64,000 nt of DNA from Cuniculiplasma sp052315315 (GTDB lineage: Archaea; Thermoplasmatota; Thermoplasmata; Thermoplasmatales; Thermoplasmataceae), in assembly GCA_052315315.1 (NCBI GenBank), contig JBLSDE010000001.1, forward strand, positions 40,949 to 104,948, read 5' to 3'. A model generated the notes under the pieces. It saw only the letters and a program-made list of their open reading frames with translations. It ran no database searches and was not told the DNA's origin. Shown piece by piece: positions 16,544-26,663 of the stretch (its first letter is position 1; each line of letters begins with the position of its first letter). The position numbers and the translations under genes are program-made.

Positions 16544-18451
16544 ATGATGAAAAAAATAGACATCAACATTACAGTTGGTGGCCCTCAAGGAGGAGGTATT
16601 GATACATCTTCCAATATGATCAGCAGGGCCTTTGCACAGTCAGGTTATTATGTTTTTGGTGTTAGAGAATACCACTCAAATATCAAAGGAAGACACAGTT
16701 ACACCCACGTAAGGATAAAATCTGAACGACCCCGTTCCTTAAAATATCCTGTGGACTTTCTGGTTGCTCTTGACCCAGACAGCATTTTTGAACATCTGGA
16801 GGATATAGGACCCGGTACAAAGATAATTTATGATAGCAGTATTGAAAAAGCTGAATTATCACAGGCAAGAATGATCATGAGAGATACCGCCAGGAAGATA
16901 AAGGAAACTCTTGATGAGGAGAAATTCCCCAATACCATTGCAGGGGCGGTACAGTGGATGAAATCAAAGGGTGCAGTTCCACTATCCATTCCCTTCAACA
17001 ATGTTGTTCAGGATGCCATAAAGGAAGGTGTACCCAGTAGATATTTCAATACTCTTGGAGCTGCACTGACACTTGCAATAGCAGGTGTTGACAGAAAATA
17101 TATGGAAGAGAGTATAAGATTAGTATTTGCAGGAAAGGATAAGATTATTGAGGAAAATGTAAGAGTAGTTGATGCTGCATACAATTACTGCAGAAATAAT
17201 GGATTACTCGGAGAAACACTACCATACATTGAACACTCAAAGAGATTCATGATCACCGGCAATGATGGGGCTGCAATTGGAAAAATTATGGGTGGCTTGA
17301 GAATGCAGACTTACTATCCAATTACACCGGCCAGTGATGAGAGTACCATAATGGAGGAACACAATTACATTAAGTGGATAGATGCAGAGGCAAGCAAGCT
17401 TAAGGACGCGGGTGTTGTTGTAGTGCAGACTGAGGATGAAATATCAGCTGCAACCATGGCTAGTGGAGCTGCGGTTACAGGAACAAGAGCCGCAACTGCA
17501 ACAAGTGGTCCGGGTTTTTCGCTCATGGCTGAGGCCATTGGGTTTGCAGGAATTGATGAGATACCTCTTGTCATAACACTCTACCAGAGAGGAGGCCCTT
17601 CAACGGGTTTACCCACAAGAAACGGCCAATCAGATCTTTTGTTTGCGATGAATACAGGTCATGGTGAATTCCCAAGAATAGTTCTTTCCTCTGGAGATGT
17701 GGAAGAATGTATCTATGATTCCATGAAGGCTCTGAATTATGCACAGAGGTATCAAATGCCAGTTCTGCACCTAATTGACAAAAATCTTGCGAACACAACT
17801 GACTTTGTCTCACTTATAGATCCAAAGAAAGTGCCCGTTATGGCCCAGAAATTAGAACCACATGGAACGAACTTTAAGAGATATAATCTGGATACAAAGA
17901 ATGGTATCTCCAATCTTGGAGCATTTGGTAAGGATATATTCTGGATGACAGGTGATGAACACGATGAACTCGGCCACGTAACAGAAGATAGTGACATAAG
18001 AGACAGGATGATGGAAAAGAGATTCAAGAAACTGGAAACAGCAGATCTCGAGATTCCTTTAGAGGATAAGGCAATACTTTACGGAGACCCGAAGGCAGAG
18101 ATTACGTTTGTAACCTGGGGAAGTCAGAAAGGACCCATCCTTGATGTAATTGATTTACTTAAGGAAGAGGGTATCAATGCCAACCTGCTTTACCTCAGGA
18201 TGTTCATACCATTCCCCACAAAATTTGTGAAGGAAGTTCTTTCCAAGGCTAAGATAATAATTGACGTGGAAAGCAACTACATTGGTCAGGCCGCTTCAGT
18301 GATCATGGCAAATACGGGAATAAACATTGAAAATAGAATTCTGAAGTATAATGGTAGACATATGACGGAGGATGAAATATATCAATCCGCTATTGAGATA
18401 ATTAAAAATAAAGGAAATAAGATTGAAAAGGTGTTGAAACATGGCGCATAA
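16544..18451 (+). CDS. korA: 2-oxoacid:ferredoxin oxidoreductase, fused gamma-alpha subunit
   Basis: 635 residues. The N-terminal gamma domain (about 1-200) starts with the glycine-rich VGGPQGGGID; the alpha part carries YYPITPASDES (near 255), the YPITP motif of 2-oxoacid:ferredoxin oxidoreductases. It oxidatively decarboxylates pyruvate or 2-oxoglutarate to acyl-CoA and reduces ferredoxin. It overlaps the beta gene by 11 bases and forms a two-subunit enzyme of the Sulfolobus/Thermoplasma type. The substrate range (pyruvate, 2-oxoglutarate or both) cannot be settled from sequence. Tandem ATGs at 16544 and 16547 follow a TATA-like box, so the message is probably leaderless. Confidence 0.9.
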   Translation: MMKKIDINITVGGPQGGGIDTSSNMISRAFAQSGYYVFGVREYHSNIKGRHSYTHVRIKSERPRSLKYPVDFLVALDPDSIFEHLEDIGPGTKIIYDSSIEKAELSQARMIMRDTARKIKETLDEEKFPNTIAGAVQWMKSKGAVPLSIPFNNVVQDAIKEGVPSRYFNTLGAALTLAIAGVDRKYMEESIRLVFAGKDKIIEENVRVVDAAYNYCRNNGLLGETLPYIEHSKRFMITGNDGAAIGKIMGGLRMQTYYPITPASDESTIMEEHNYIKWIDAEASKLKDAGVVVVQTEDEISAATMASGAAVTGTRAATATSGPGFSLMAEAIGFAGIDEIPLVITLYQRGGPSTGLPTRNGQSDLLFAMNTGHGEFPRIVLSSGDVEECIYDSMKALNYAQRYQMPVLHLIDKNLANTTDFVSLIDPKKVPVMAQKLEPHGTNFKRYNLDTKNGISNLGAFGKDIFWMTGDEHDELGHVTEDSDIRDRMMEKRFKKLETADLEIPLEDKAILYGDPKAEITFVTWGSQKGPILDVIDLLKEEGINANLLYLRMFIPFPTKFVKEVLSKAKIIIDVESNYIGQAASVIMANTGINIENRILKYNGRHMTEDEIYQSAIEIIKNKGNKIEKVLKHGA

Positions 18452-19367
18452 TTTTAAGACGGATCTTACAATAGACTGGTGCCCTGGATGTGGTGATTTT
18501 GGAATAGTCACATCCATTACATCAGCGATGACAGAGCTTAACCTGGACCCACTGGGTGTTGTTATGGTTTCAGGAATAGGTTGCTCGGGAAAGACTCCAC
18601 ATTACATAAATGTGGCAGGGATGCACACCCTCCACGGAAGGGCCATCCCATATGCAACTGGAGTCAAACTTGCAAATCCAAAGCTCAAGGTGCTGGTAAC
18701 AGGAGGAGATGGCGATCTGATGGGTATCGGAGCTGGGCATCTTGTTGCGGAAGGGAGAAGAAACTCTGGAATAACCATAATGATATACGACAATGAGGTT
18801 TATGGTCTCACTAAGGGACAGGCTGCTCCAACAATGCCAATCGGAGAAAAAACAAAGAGTCTATCAAAACCTAACATATTTACGAGACTGAACCCAATTG
18901 CGCTGGCACTTTCTTCCGGTTACAGCTTTGTGGCAAGAGGCTTTTCTTTTGATATGAAACAGCTCAAAGAAATAATAAAGAAGGCCATAAATCATCCAGG
19001 ATCAGCAGTAATTGATATACTGCAGCCCTGCCCTACATACAATAACATAAATACAATGGAATGGTACAAGGAGAGAGTCTACAAATTAGAGGACGACAAC
19101 ACATGGAACCCTGTGGTCACTCAGGAAAACGCATCAGAGGCAGAGGACAAATTCTCAAAGGCAATGCTTAAGGCTCAGGAGTGGGGTGACAAAATACCGA
19201 CTGGAATATTCTATCAAAACAGCGTCATAGAACCATTTACAAAGAGAATTAATAGAAACGTGCCCAACTACCTGGACATAACCCCGGCTGAGCAGGTCAT
19301 AGCAACTGACGCAGGCTTCACAGTTGTTGATCCTGAAAAAACATTCGAAGACAAAATAATAGGTTAA
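18441..19367 (+). CDS. korB: 2-oxoacid:ferredoxin oxidoreductase, beta subunit
   Basis: 308 residues, the thiamine-diphosphate and iron-sulfur subunit. Four cysteines match the [4Fe-4S] ligands of the Sulfolobus enzyme: Cys14 and Cys17 (WCPGCGDFG), Cys48 (GIGCSGK) and Cys197 (LQPCPTYN). The thiamine-diphosphate/Mg motif is GGDGDLMGIG with DNEVYGLTKGQ. It overlaps korA by 11 bases and is full length. It is convergent with pyrH, sharing the last four bases. Confidence 0.92.
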   Translation: MAHNFKTDLTIDWCPGCGDFGIVTSITSAMTELNLDPLGVVMVSGIGCSGKTPHYINVAGMHTLHGRAIPYATGVKLANPKLKVLVTGGDGDLMGIGAGHLVAEGRRNSGITIMIYDNEVYGLTKGQAAPTMPIGEKTKSLSKPNIFTRLNPIALALSSGYSFVARGFSFDMKQLKEIIKKAINHPGSAVIDILQPCPTYNNINTMEWYKERVYKLEDDNTWNPVVTQENASEAEDKFSKAMLKAQEWGDKIPTGIFYQNSVIEPFTKRINRNVPNYLDITPAEQVIATDAGFTVVDPEKTFEDKIIG

Positions 19368-20044
19368 TCATTTTTTATGATTGTACCTTCATATTTTTTG
19401 CCCATAAGACAGTTTTCCAGATTTTGAAAATTTTTTCCTGAGATAAGGTGAATATTTAAGCCAGCCCTCTTTCCTATGAGAAGTGAAACTGAGTCCAGAA
19501 ATTGATTACTTCCAGCTCCTGAATAGCTAGCTAGTGAAATTTTAAAGGCCTCCTCGTATGTCAGTTGTTCATATTTGATCGCATCCTGGTTCTTCTTTGG
19601 GTCATCACTATAAACTGCATCCACAGATGTAATGTTAATTACATCCCTTATTCCGGCAGATTCGGCAAGCAACATGGATACTGTATCTGTTGTATGACCT
19701 GGGACAGTACCACCCATTATAACTATTCCATTTCTGTTCAGAACGGACAAACCCTCTGTTATGGATTCAGGAATGGTCTCCTGAGGTGTGCCCATGGATG
19801 CAACAAGAAGCATTGCATTCATTCTGGTAGCCCTTATACCTATCTCGTCAAGAAAGAAATTATTTCCTGTATAGTTTCTCATTGCCTTAACATAATTTCT
19901 GGCAGTCATACCGCCTCCAACCACTATTCCGACCCTTCCTGTTTCCATTCTTTTTATGGCGTGAACGAAGTTGTTTATGAAATCAACATCAATCTTATCC
20001 GGGTTAACCATAGAACCCCCAAGGGATATTATAAATTGCTTCAT
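19364..20044 (-). CDS. pyrH: Uridylate kinase (UMP kinase)
   Basis: 226 residues of the amino acid kinase fold, archaeal PyrH type. Glycine-rich segments ISLGGSM (6-12) and VVGGGMTAR bind phosphates, and VDAVYSDDPKKN is the nucleotide-binding signature of the family. It makes UDP from UMP using ATP. The gene is divergent from prf1 with a 46-base spacer and convergent with korB. Confidence 0.92.
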   Translation of the reverse strand: MKQFIISLGGSMVNPDKIDVDFINNFVHAIKRMETGRVGIVVGGGMTARNYVKAMRNYTGNNFFLDEIGIRATRMNAMLLVASMGTPQETIPESITEGLSVLNRNGIVIMGGTVPGHTTDTVSMLLAESAGIRDVINITSVDAVYSDDPKKNQDAIKYEQLTYEEAFKISLASYSGAGSNQFLDSVSLLIGKRAGLNIHLISGKNFQNLENCLMGKKYEGTIIKND

Positions 20045-20090
20045 GAAATCGATTCATCAAAGTTATATAGTATTATAAATTTTCTAAGTT

Positions 20091-21335
20091 ATGGCAAACG
20101 ACGAGAAACAGCTCAGAAGATATGAGTTCAAGAAAGCTATGGAGGAGCTTTCAAATTTAAAAGGACGAGGGACAGAGCTGATTTCTTTATACATACCTCC
20201 GGATAAACAGATTTGGGATGTTGTTCAATATTTAAGAGAAGAGTATTCAACTTCATCAAACATAAAATCCAAATCAACGAGAAAGAACGTTCTATCTGCA
20301 ATAGAATCAATTATGTCGAAGCTGAAATATTATAAATCTCCTCCTGAAACTGGATTGGTATTCTTTGTGGGTCATGTGCAAAAGCGAGGGGATCAGACTG
20401 AGATGTTCAGTGAGATCATAGAACCTCCGGAGCCTATTCAGACATTCATATACAAATGTGATTCGCAGTTTTATACAGAGCCATTGCTTGTTCAGTTAAA
20501 GGCCAAGGATGTCTATGGACTGATTGTCATAGACAGAAAGGAGGCTACTATTGGCTTCCTAAACGGAACAAACATAGTTACAGTAACAAATGAACAGTCT
20601 CTTGTACCGAGCAAGCATCATCAGGGAGGTCAGTCTTCGAGGAGATATGAAAGACTTATTGAGATTGCAGCCAATGAATATTTTAAAAAAATAGGCGAAA
20701 TAGTTAACAACACCTTTATGCCAATTATTAAAGATATGAAAGGCATTTTCATAGGAGGACCTGGATCTACAAAGAACTATTTCTTCGAGAATGGATACAT
20801 GTTCAACGAAATTACAAAAAAAGTGATCGATCTTTATGACGTTGGATACACAGATGAATCTGGATTGAGGGAACTGGTTGAAAAAGCAGCAGAATCCATG
20901 AAAGACCTTGAAATTGCAAGAGAAAAGGACCTTGTAAACAGATTTATGAAAGAGGTGAGAAAGGGTGATGAAGGCCTTGCGGTTTATGGTGAATCTGAGG
21001 TTCATAAAGCTCTGGAAATGAAGGCAGTTGATATTTTGCTTATTTCTGATGGAATAAGAAGGACAAAATACTACTATAAATGCCCGAACTGCGGCCATGA
21101 GGAGGTTTTTAACGCAAGACCTGAGGATAACACCTGCCCTGCATGTGGATCAGCAATGGAACTGGATCACGAGGACGATTTTGTAAAAACCCTGTACAAG
21201 CTTGCAGAAGATTCAGGTGCTACTGTAGAAATGATTGGAGAAGAGAGCGACGAGGGAAAACTTCTGAAAAAGGCCTTTGGTGGTGTTGTGGGAATTCTCA
21301 GGTACGTACCACAAAAAGAGGCACACTCATCGTAA
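20091..21335 (+). CDS. prf1: Peptide chain release factor aRF1
   Basis: 414 residues, the archaeal/eukaryotic class 1 release factor. Stop-codon recognition elements are NIKS (57-60) and YKCDSQF (121-127); the peptidyl-hydrolysis loop GGQ is at 179-181. A zinc-ribbon segment (CPNCGHEE ... CPACGSA, about 330-355) is present. One factor reads all three stops, which matters for the in-frame TGA codons at 39016 and 39226: nothing here suggests TGA is reassigned. It is divergent from pyrH; an AT-rich TATA region lies before the ATG. Confidence 0.95.
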   Translation: MANDEKQLRRYEFKKAMEELSNLKGRGTELISLYIPPDKQIWDVVQYLREEYSTSSNIKSKSTRKNVLSAIESIMSKLKYYKSPPETGLVFFVGHVQKRGDQTEMFSEIIEPPEPIQTFIYKCDSQFYTEPLLVQLKAKDVYGLIVIDRKEATIGFLNGTNIVTVTNEQSLVPSKHHQGGQSSRRYERLIEIAANEYFKKIGEIVNNTFMPIIKDMKGIFIGGPGSTKNYFFENGYMFNEITKKVIDLYDVGYTDESGLRELVEKAAESMKDLEIAREKDLVNRFMKEVRKGDEGLAVYGESEVHKALEMKAVDILLISDGIRRTKYYYKCPNCGHEEVFNARPEDNTCPACGSAMELDHEDDFVKTLYKLAEDSGATVEMIGEESDEGKLLKKAFGGVVGILRYVPQKEAHSS

Positions 21336-21587
21336 CATTTTCAATTTTGCTACATCAAGGACCAGATAATCCTTCCCCGCTACTATAAGATCGAAAGGTA
21401 TGATGTATCTCCCGTTTTCATCCTTCTTCAATGATACAAGTCGTGGGTCCCTGGGTACTGCAAGTATGCTCTGTATTTTTCCGGTTTTCTTATCAAAAAC
21501 AAAGTCATCTATTGTACCGACTATTGTTCCATCGCTGGTGCCAATTTGAGTACCAACAACCTTCCTTAACCTGATCTTCATGAACAA
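21327..21587 (-). CDS. PRC-barrel domain protein
   Basis: 86 residues. The sequence (KVVGTQIGTSDGTIVGTIDDFVFD, with later PFDLIVAGKDYLVLD) matches a lone archaeal PRC-barrel, a small beta-barrel linked to RNA processing or division proteins in various lineages. Role unknown. It overlaps the 3' end of prf1 by nine bases in convergent orientation and ends near vat, but vat is transcribed towards it on the same strand, 23 bases upstream. Confidence 0.8.
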   Translation of the reverse strand: MFMKIRLRKVVGTQIGTSDGTIVGTIDDFVFDKKTGKIQSILAVPRDPRLVSLKKDENGRYIIPFDLIVAGKDYLVLDVAKLKMLR

Positions 21588-21610
21588 TCAGTGCTTATTA
21601 CAATAAAAAT

Positions 21611-23857
21611 TTAATTGTAGAGTCCACTCTGCTCTACTTGTTTTCTTCTTTCTCTTACGCTTTTTCCCATATTCTTGGAGAGGTTCTCATAGAATTTAAT
21701 AACCTCGTCGTCAACTGATGGCTTAATGGTCTTCATGGCGTCGTTGAAATTTTCCTGTTTCACGGTTGTTGCATCAGGGTCTGAACGATATGCCATCATA
21801 CCCGCTTCCCTGCATAGATTCTCCAAATCTGCACCCACATATCCATCGGTCAATTCAGCGATCTTTTCCAGATTGACATCAGGAGCCAGAGGCATATTCT
21901 TTGTGTGAACCTTTAAAATCAATAGTCTCGCCTCTCTGTCTGGTGGTGGAATATAGATCATCTTGTCAAAACGACCTGCCCTTATGAGTGCTGAATCGAG
22001 AATATCCGGCCTGTTAGTTGCACCAATAACAACAACCCCCTGCAGGACTTCGACTCCATCCATTGATGTCAGAAGCTGATTCACAATTCTTTCAGTCACA
22101 CCGGAATCCGTTCCCCCTCCACGTCTTGGGGCAATTGAGTCTATTTCATCAAGGAATACTATGGAAGGTGCAACCTGCTTTGCCTTCTTGAATATTTCCC
22201 TCACGGCCTTTTCGCTCTCCCCTACCCATTTGCTAAGTACTTCCGGGCCCTTTACAGATATAAAATTGGCATTGCTTTCATTTGCCACCGCCTTAGCCAG
22301 CAAAGTCTTTCCCACACCTGGTGGCCCATAAAGTAGGAAACCTTTTGGTGCGCGTATTCCAAGCTTCTTAAATACATCAGGTCTAAGTAGAGGAAGCTCA
22401 ACGCTCTCTCTTAATTCTCTCTTGACATTTTCCATTCCACCTATGTCATCCCAGTGAACATCTGGAATCTCTGCCATTACCTCTCTTAGGGAACTTGGCT
22501 CAATGGTTTTCAGAGCTTCTCTGAAATCGTCCGCATTTACCTCCATCCTTTCCAGTATTTCGGTAGGAATTGGCTTATCAAGATCAATTTCAGGAAGATA
22601 TCTTCTCAAGGCGTTCATAGCGGATTCCCTGGCAAGAGCTGCCAGATCTGCACCAACAAAACCATATGTAAGATCTGCTATTTCGTCTATGAACCTGGCC
22701 TTTTCCTCCTCCTCCATACTGAAAGGCATTGCCCTGGTGTGGATTGATAGTATCTCCTTTCTGCCTTTTTTGTCCGGAACACCGATGTTAATCTCTCTGT
22801 CAAATCTTCCCGGTCTTCTTAAGGCTGGATCCACTGCATCTATACGGTTAGTTGCTCCAATGACAATAACATGCCCTCTTTCCTTCAAACCATCCATCAG
22901 TGTTAGTAACTGAGCAACAACCCTTCTTTCAACCTCTCCCTGCACCTCTTCCCTCTTTGGCGCTATGGAATCAATCTCATCTATGAATATTATGGATGGC
23001 TCCTTGTCCTCGGCATTTGTAAATATCTCCCTGAGCTTCTGTTCACTTTGCCCATAATATTTGCTCATTATTTCCGGACCATTAATTGGGAAGAAGTTTG
23101 CACCTGATTCGTTTGCAACCGCTCTTGCTATTAAGGTCTTACCGGTTCCGGGAGGTCCATATAGGAGGACTCCTTTTGGAGGTCTTATACCCAATCTCTC
23201 AAATAATTCCGGATGCTTTAATGGGAGTTCTATTATCTCCCTTACCTTGCTCAGCTGATCGCTTAATCCTCCTATATCTTCATAGCTGATCCTTGAAACA
23301 TCTTCCAGGAGTTCTGATGCAGCATCTTCCTTTATTTCAATTCTGGTAGTCTCTCCAATCTCCACAGGCACCTTTGATGGCACCGTCTTTACAACTTTAA
23401 AAAGAAGTCCTGAATGACCTGCAAGTGTCAGACCGGGAACACTTATGTTATCCTGCTCTATCATGGGCCTTCTCAGAAGAGTTTTCTGAACAAAATCATC
23501 TATCCCTTCACCAAATTTCAGTTTCTGTTCCTTTCTTATAATTGGTGCCAGAACAACCCTGCTGGCTACCTCGACCTTAACTCTTCTCACTCTTACCTTA
23601 TCACCAATTGAGCACCCACAATTATTTCTCATCACACTGTCAATTCTTACTATTTGCTTATTTTCGTCCTCCGGTCTCGCCCTGAATACTCTTCCAACGG
23701 TCTTCTTTGGGTTCTTTTCGATCTCAACTACATCACCTATTTCCACTCCGAGGGCAATTCTTGATTCTTCATCCAGCCTTACCCTGGACATTCCAGGATC
23801 AGTAGCGTTGGCCTCTGCTACTCTAAGTATAATACCTTCTCCTGTTGAGTATGCCAT
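21611..23857 (-). CDS. vat: VAT, Cdc48/p97-type AAA ATPase
   Basis: 748 residues: an N-terminal double-psi barrel and four-stranded domain (1-185), then D1 and D2 AAA modules with Walker A GPPGTGKT and GPPGVGKT, Walker B FIDEID and FLDEID, and arginine-rich second regions of homology (ATNRIDAVDPALRRPGR and ATNRPDILDSALIRAGR). The hexamer unfolds proteins for the proteasome. Full length and intact. A TATATAA-type box at 23878-23888 sits about 25 bases before the ATG, so the message is probably leaderless. The PRC-barrel gene follows after 23 bases. Confidence 0.96.
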   Translation of the reverse strand: MAYSTGEGIILRVAEANATDPGMSRVRLDEESRIALGVEIGDVVEIEKNPKKTVGRVFRARPEDENKQIVRIDSVMRNNCGCSIGDKVRVRRVKVEVASRVVLAPIIRKEQKLKFGEGIDDFVQKTLLRRPMIEQDNISVPGLTLAGHSGLLFKVVKTVPSKVPVEIGETTRIEIKEDAASELLEDVSRISYEDIGGLSDQLSKVREIIELPLKHPELFERLGIRPPKGVLLYGPPGTGKTLIARAVANESGANFFPINGPEIMSKYYGQSEQKLREIFTNAEDKEPSIIFIDEIDSIAPKREEVQGEVERRVVAQLLTLMDGLKERGHVIVIGATNRIDAVDPALRRPGRFDREINIGVPDKKGRKEILSIHTRAMPFSMEEEEKARFIDEIADLTYGFVGADLAALARESAMNALRRYLPEIDLDKPIPTEILERMEVNADDFREALKTIEPSSLREVMAEIPDVHWDDIGGMENVKRELRESVELPLLRPDVFKKLGIRAPKGFLLYGPPGVGKTLLAKAVANESNANFISVKGPEVLSKWVGESEKAVREIFKKAKQVAPSIVFLDEIDSIAPRRGGGTDSGVTERIVNQLLTSMDGVEVLQGVVVIGATNRPDILDSALIRAGRFDKMIYIPPPDREARLLILKVHTKNMPLAPDVNLEKIAELTDGYVGADLENLCREAGMMAYRSDPDATTVKQENFNDAMKTIKPSVDDEVIKFYENLSKNMGKSVRERRKQVEQSGLYN

Positions 23858-23877
23858 GAACCATAAAAGCTAAATGA

Positions 23878-23888
23878 GTATATAATCC
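23878..23888 (-). promoter_or_regulatory. TATA box of vat
   Basis: Minus-strand GGATTATATAC, centred about 25 bases before the vat ATG, giving a leaderless start. Confidence 0.55.
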
Positions 23889-24020
23889 TAAAGAAAAAAT
23901 GATGGGAAAACTAGCGGTTGACTAAATTCGCAATAAATACATACAATCCATTTAAATATTATTCAATAAGATCATATCTACAAAGAATTTTTAAAAATAA
24001 ATAGAATATTTTTGAACCAT

Positions 24021-24035
24021 AGTCCTGAAAGGACT
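24021..24035. terminator. Short hairpin downstream of the GH1 gene
   Basis: Inverted repeat AGTCCT-GAA-AGGACT lies 18 bases past the GH1 stop. It may protect or end the GH1 message; there is no strong T-run directly after it on the minus strand, so the role is uncertain. Confidence 0.3.
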
Positions 24036-24052
24036 AAAAAATAAGATCAAAT

Positions 24053-25513
24053 TCATATTTTGAGATTTGCCATCCACATCATGTCATCTGGCACGCCATG
24101 GTTTTCAATGATGTGTTTCATAACAAGAGCGCTTGGTCGAAGCTCCCTCTCCTTTGTTTCCAGATTCACTCCAATTAACCCAAAACGTTTTGAAAAACCG
24201 TTTCCCCATTCATAATTGTCTGTAAGTGCCCAGTGGAAATACCCTTCAACCTTGGCACCGTCCTTTATGGCTCTTTCCACATTGTAAAGATGAGAAACCA
24301 CATATTTTGGTCTGTATTGATCTATGGCGTCTGCCATACCATTTTCGGTTACCATCATTCTCATGTGATATCTGTTGTGATAGGACATTAAAACATTATA
24401 AATCCCCTCTGGATAAATTTCCCATCCCGTATCACTTGTAGAGCGCCCATCCTTCGATTTTTTTCCCTCTCCTGTGGCATGCCCGAGACCCAGGACTATC
24501 CTCCATCCCGACGGATCAGAACTTCTCTCCACAACATCCCTGCTATAGTAATTGACCCCTATCCAGTCCAGATGGCCTTTCATATCATCCCTTATATCTG
24601 GATCCTTTGAGAATCTTTCATCTCCCTCAATATCCTTATTATACCAGCTCAAATCCCCTTTAACTATTGCATCAAAGAAAGAATAACGCATCTGAAATTC
24701 TACCATATTTTTAAGTTCCATATCCTTCCCATCCATCGGTTGAAAATCACCGTTGGCATATATTATTCCCACATCCTTTGAAGAATATTGCCTGAGAGCG
24801 TCGTAAGCTCTTGCGTGAGCCTGGGCGAAATTCCTTTTTCTTCTGGAAAAACCGCCTCTTGAAAAATCTCTGCTGCATCCCTGAAACACCATGTTTGGCT
24901 CATTCATTGTTGACCACCTATCAGCCAAGGAATCAAAGGTTTTTCCGATAAAAGCTGCATACTTTGCGAATTCAATTGTTATCCTTTCGTCAAAACATCC
25001 ACCTATGGCCCATTCCTTATCTTTACCAGATATAAGTGAAGGATCATTTAGCCATTTTGGAATGGTCCAGTGATAGAGATTTATGACCAGATAGAAGCCT
25101 CTCTCCTTCAGATCCTTAAAAATTTCACTGTAATGCTGAACTCCATACTTATCAGCCCTTTCTTCGAGCTGTTTCATTGCCTCCCGATTTATCACAATTT
25201 TTCTGATTGCATCTCCCTCTTTTTCAACATCAACCTTTATATCTTCAGTGGATTGTGGAAAAATTCTCGACCATTCGATTCCTATTCTTGCGGAGTTCAT
25301 TCCCATAAACTGTGCATAATCATGATCCTTTTTGTAAAGGTCCCAGTATGCGGGGCCATTTTCAGGAAGGTCGCCAGATACATAGTGTTTTTCAATATTT
25401 TTTTGATCATGGGACCATATGAACCAGTCCGAATTGGCATCAACATGGGACAGACCCATTTCAAACTGAAACCCAGCCTCTGAAAAACCAAATTTAAAAT
25501 CCTTCGGAAACAT
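24053..25513 (-). CDS. Glycoside hydrolase family 1 beta-glycosidase
   Basis: About 486 residues resembling the LacS-type archaeal beta-glycosidases. The N-terminus MFPKDFKFGFSEAGFQFEMG is the family start; the acid/base glutamate is in TMNEPN and the nucleophile in VTENGMAD. It is probably cytosolic and releases glucose or galactose from beta-linked oligosaccharides. A longer frame begins at 25534, but the TATA box at 25535-25543 lies about 26 bases before the ATG at 25513, so 25513 is chosen as a leaderless start. It is next to a TrmB-type regulator and Opp-type transporter, suggesting it acts on the imported sugar. Confidence 0.92.
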   Translation of the reverse strand: MFPKDFKFGFSEAGFQFEMGLSHVDANSDWFIWSHDQKNIEKHYVSGDLPENGPAYWDLYKKDHDYAQFMGMNSARIGIEWSRIFPQSTEDIKVDVEKEGDAIRKIVINREAMKQLEERADKYGVQHYSEIFKDLKERGFYLVINLYHWTIPKWLNDPSLISGKDKEWAIGGCFDERITIEFAKYAAFIGKTFDSLADRWSTMNEPNMVFQGCSRDFSRGGFSRRKRNFAQAHARAYDALRQYSSKDVGIIYANGDFQPMDGKDMELKNMVEFQMRYSFFDAIVKGDLSWYNKDIEGDERFSKDPDIRDDMKGHLDWIGVNYYSRDVVERSSDPSGWRIVLGLGHATGEGKKSKDGRSTSDTGWEIYPEGIYNVLMSYHNRYHMRMMVTENGMADAIDQYRPKYVVSHLYNVERAIKDGAKVEGYFHWALTDNYEWGNGFSKRFGLIGVNLETKERELRPSALVMKHIIENHGVPDDMMWMANLKI

Positions 25514-25534
25514 CGTTTCACATAGGTAGAACAT

Positions 25535-25563
25535 TATTTATAATTAATCGAAGTAAATTTACT
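25535..25563 (-). promoter_or_regulatory. GH1 promoter: TATA box with upstream palindrome
   Basis: The minus-strand TATA box TTATAAATA (25535-25543) is centred about 26 bases before the chosen ATG. A perfect 12-base palindrome AGTAAATTTACT lies at 25552-25563, directly upstream of the TATA/BRE region. It contains the half-sites TACT and AGTA also found in the palindrome before the transporter operon, suggesting a shared regulator. Confidence 0.45.
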
Positions 25564-25595
25564 ACTGAATATAGCAAAAAATAGAAGGAGGAATT

Positions 25596-26633
25596 TTAAT
25601 TTGCTTGTATCTTGAATGGCTTCAGTGTAACATGGGTCATTTTTATGTCTTCAAGGGACGCAGTCTTTCCACCCACGGAATAAACCTTTCCGTCCTCTGC
25701 CCTGACATAGAATGTGTTTCTGACAAATGGAATTCTCTCCGTTCGATCAACAATTCCCTTTATGTGCCTCTTGTCTTCGTGGTAATATCCTTCAACGGTC
25801 GCTTCAATTTCATATGATTCCTTCTTAAAGCAATCTATTGCATCACAAGCTACCCATACGTTACAAAACTCCCATGTCTTGGAAGGATCAAAATTTTTCA
25901 GTATCTTTGCCTCCTTCCACAGAGACTGGTTGAAGTAATATGACATGACATGTATCAAATCATCCTCTTCCAGGTATATACCGTAGTCCTTTGAACCTTC
26001 GTCCCCCTGTACAGTTATTAAACATGACCTTCTGTCAGATATTGTCATCTCATTTCCATGCCCGGGGGAATATCTTAAGAGAACCTTACCATCGAAATTA
26101 AGTGAATTTATCTCTTTCTGGCTTCCAACATATACCAGCATTAGAATGCTTATTCCCCTCTTTGATGCCTTTATCACTTCTTCCTTAATTTCTGAAAGTC
26201 TCTGATATTTTATGGAAAGTATCAATTCAGAGTATGTTTCACTGATCATATTGAGAATTTTTTCTGTTATCCTTTCATCCTTTTCAACAACTGAAAGAAA
26301 TGAATTGTAATTGCTTGAATACATCATCCTCTTCTGGACATATCTCTCAAGATTTGTAGAATAGGAATCAAGCCACTCCCTCTGACGACGCATTATTGTG
26401 GAAATTGGAATTGCTTTGTAGATTGTCTTTTTACCAAGGCTCTGTTCGATGAATCCCTTCTTTAAAAGTGATGTGAAAAGGTCATAAACCCTTGGCTGAG
26501 GAACACCCGTACTCTTGACAATTTCGGTGGAGGACATTGGACCTTTCAACACTAAACTTTCGTATATCTTTATTTCATATGTTGACAGACCAAATTTTGA
26601 GAGACCGTCAAAAATATCCTCTTCCATATCCAT
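25596..26633 (-). CDS. TrmB-family sugar-sensing transcriptional regulator
   Basis: 345 residues. The N-terminal winged helix (about 8-85) has GLSTYEIKIYESLVLKGPMSSTEI and GVPQPRVYDLFTSLLKKGFIE, diagnostic of TrmB. A coiled-coil linker (about 75-125) leads to the effector-binding domain and C-terminal beta region typical of full-length TrmB, which binds sugars. It follows the transporter genes after 30 bases and lies before the GH1 gene. It probably controls both, acting as a repressor or activator depending on site position. Confidence 0.88.
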   Translation of the reverse strand: MDMEEDIFDGLSKFGLSTYEIKIYESLVLKGPMSSTEIVKSTGVPQPRVYDLFTSLLKKGFIEQSLGKKTIYKAIPISTIMRRQREWLDSYSTNLERYVQKRMMYSSNYNSFLSVVEKDERITEKILNMISETYSELILSIKYQRLSEIKEEVIKASKRGISILMLVYVGSQKEINSLNFDGKVLLRYSPGHGNEMTISDRRSCLITVQGDEGSKDYGIYLEEDDLIHVMSYYFNQSLWKEAKILKNFDPSKTWEFCNVWVACDAIDCFKKESYEIEATVEGYYHEDKRHIKGIVDRTERIPFVRNTFYVRAEDGKVYSVGGKTASLEDIKMTHVTLKPFKIQAN

Positions 26634-26663
26634 ATCCCTATGTAAAAACTACCTAATAAGTTA

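Noticed and set aside
21726..23611. Several plus-strand frames across vat
   Set aside because: All are shadows of the strongly conserved vat gene on the other strand.
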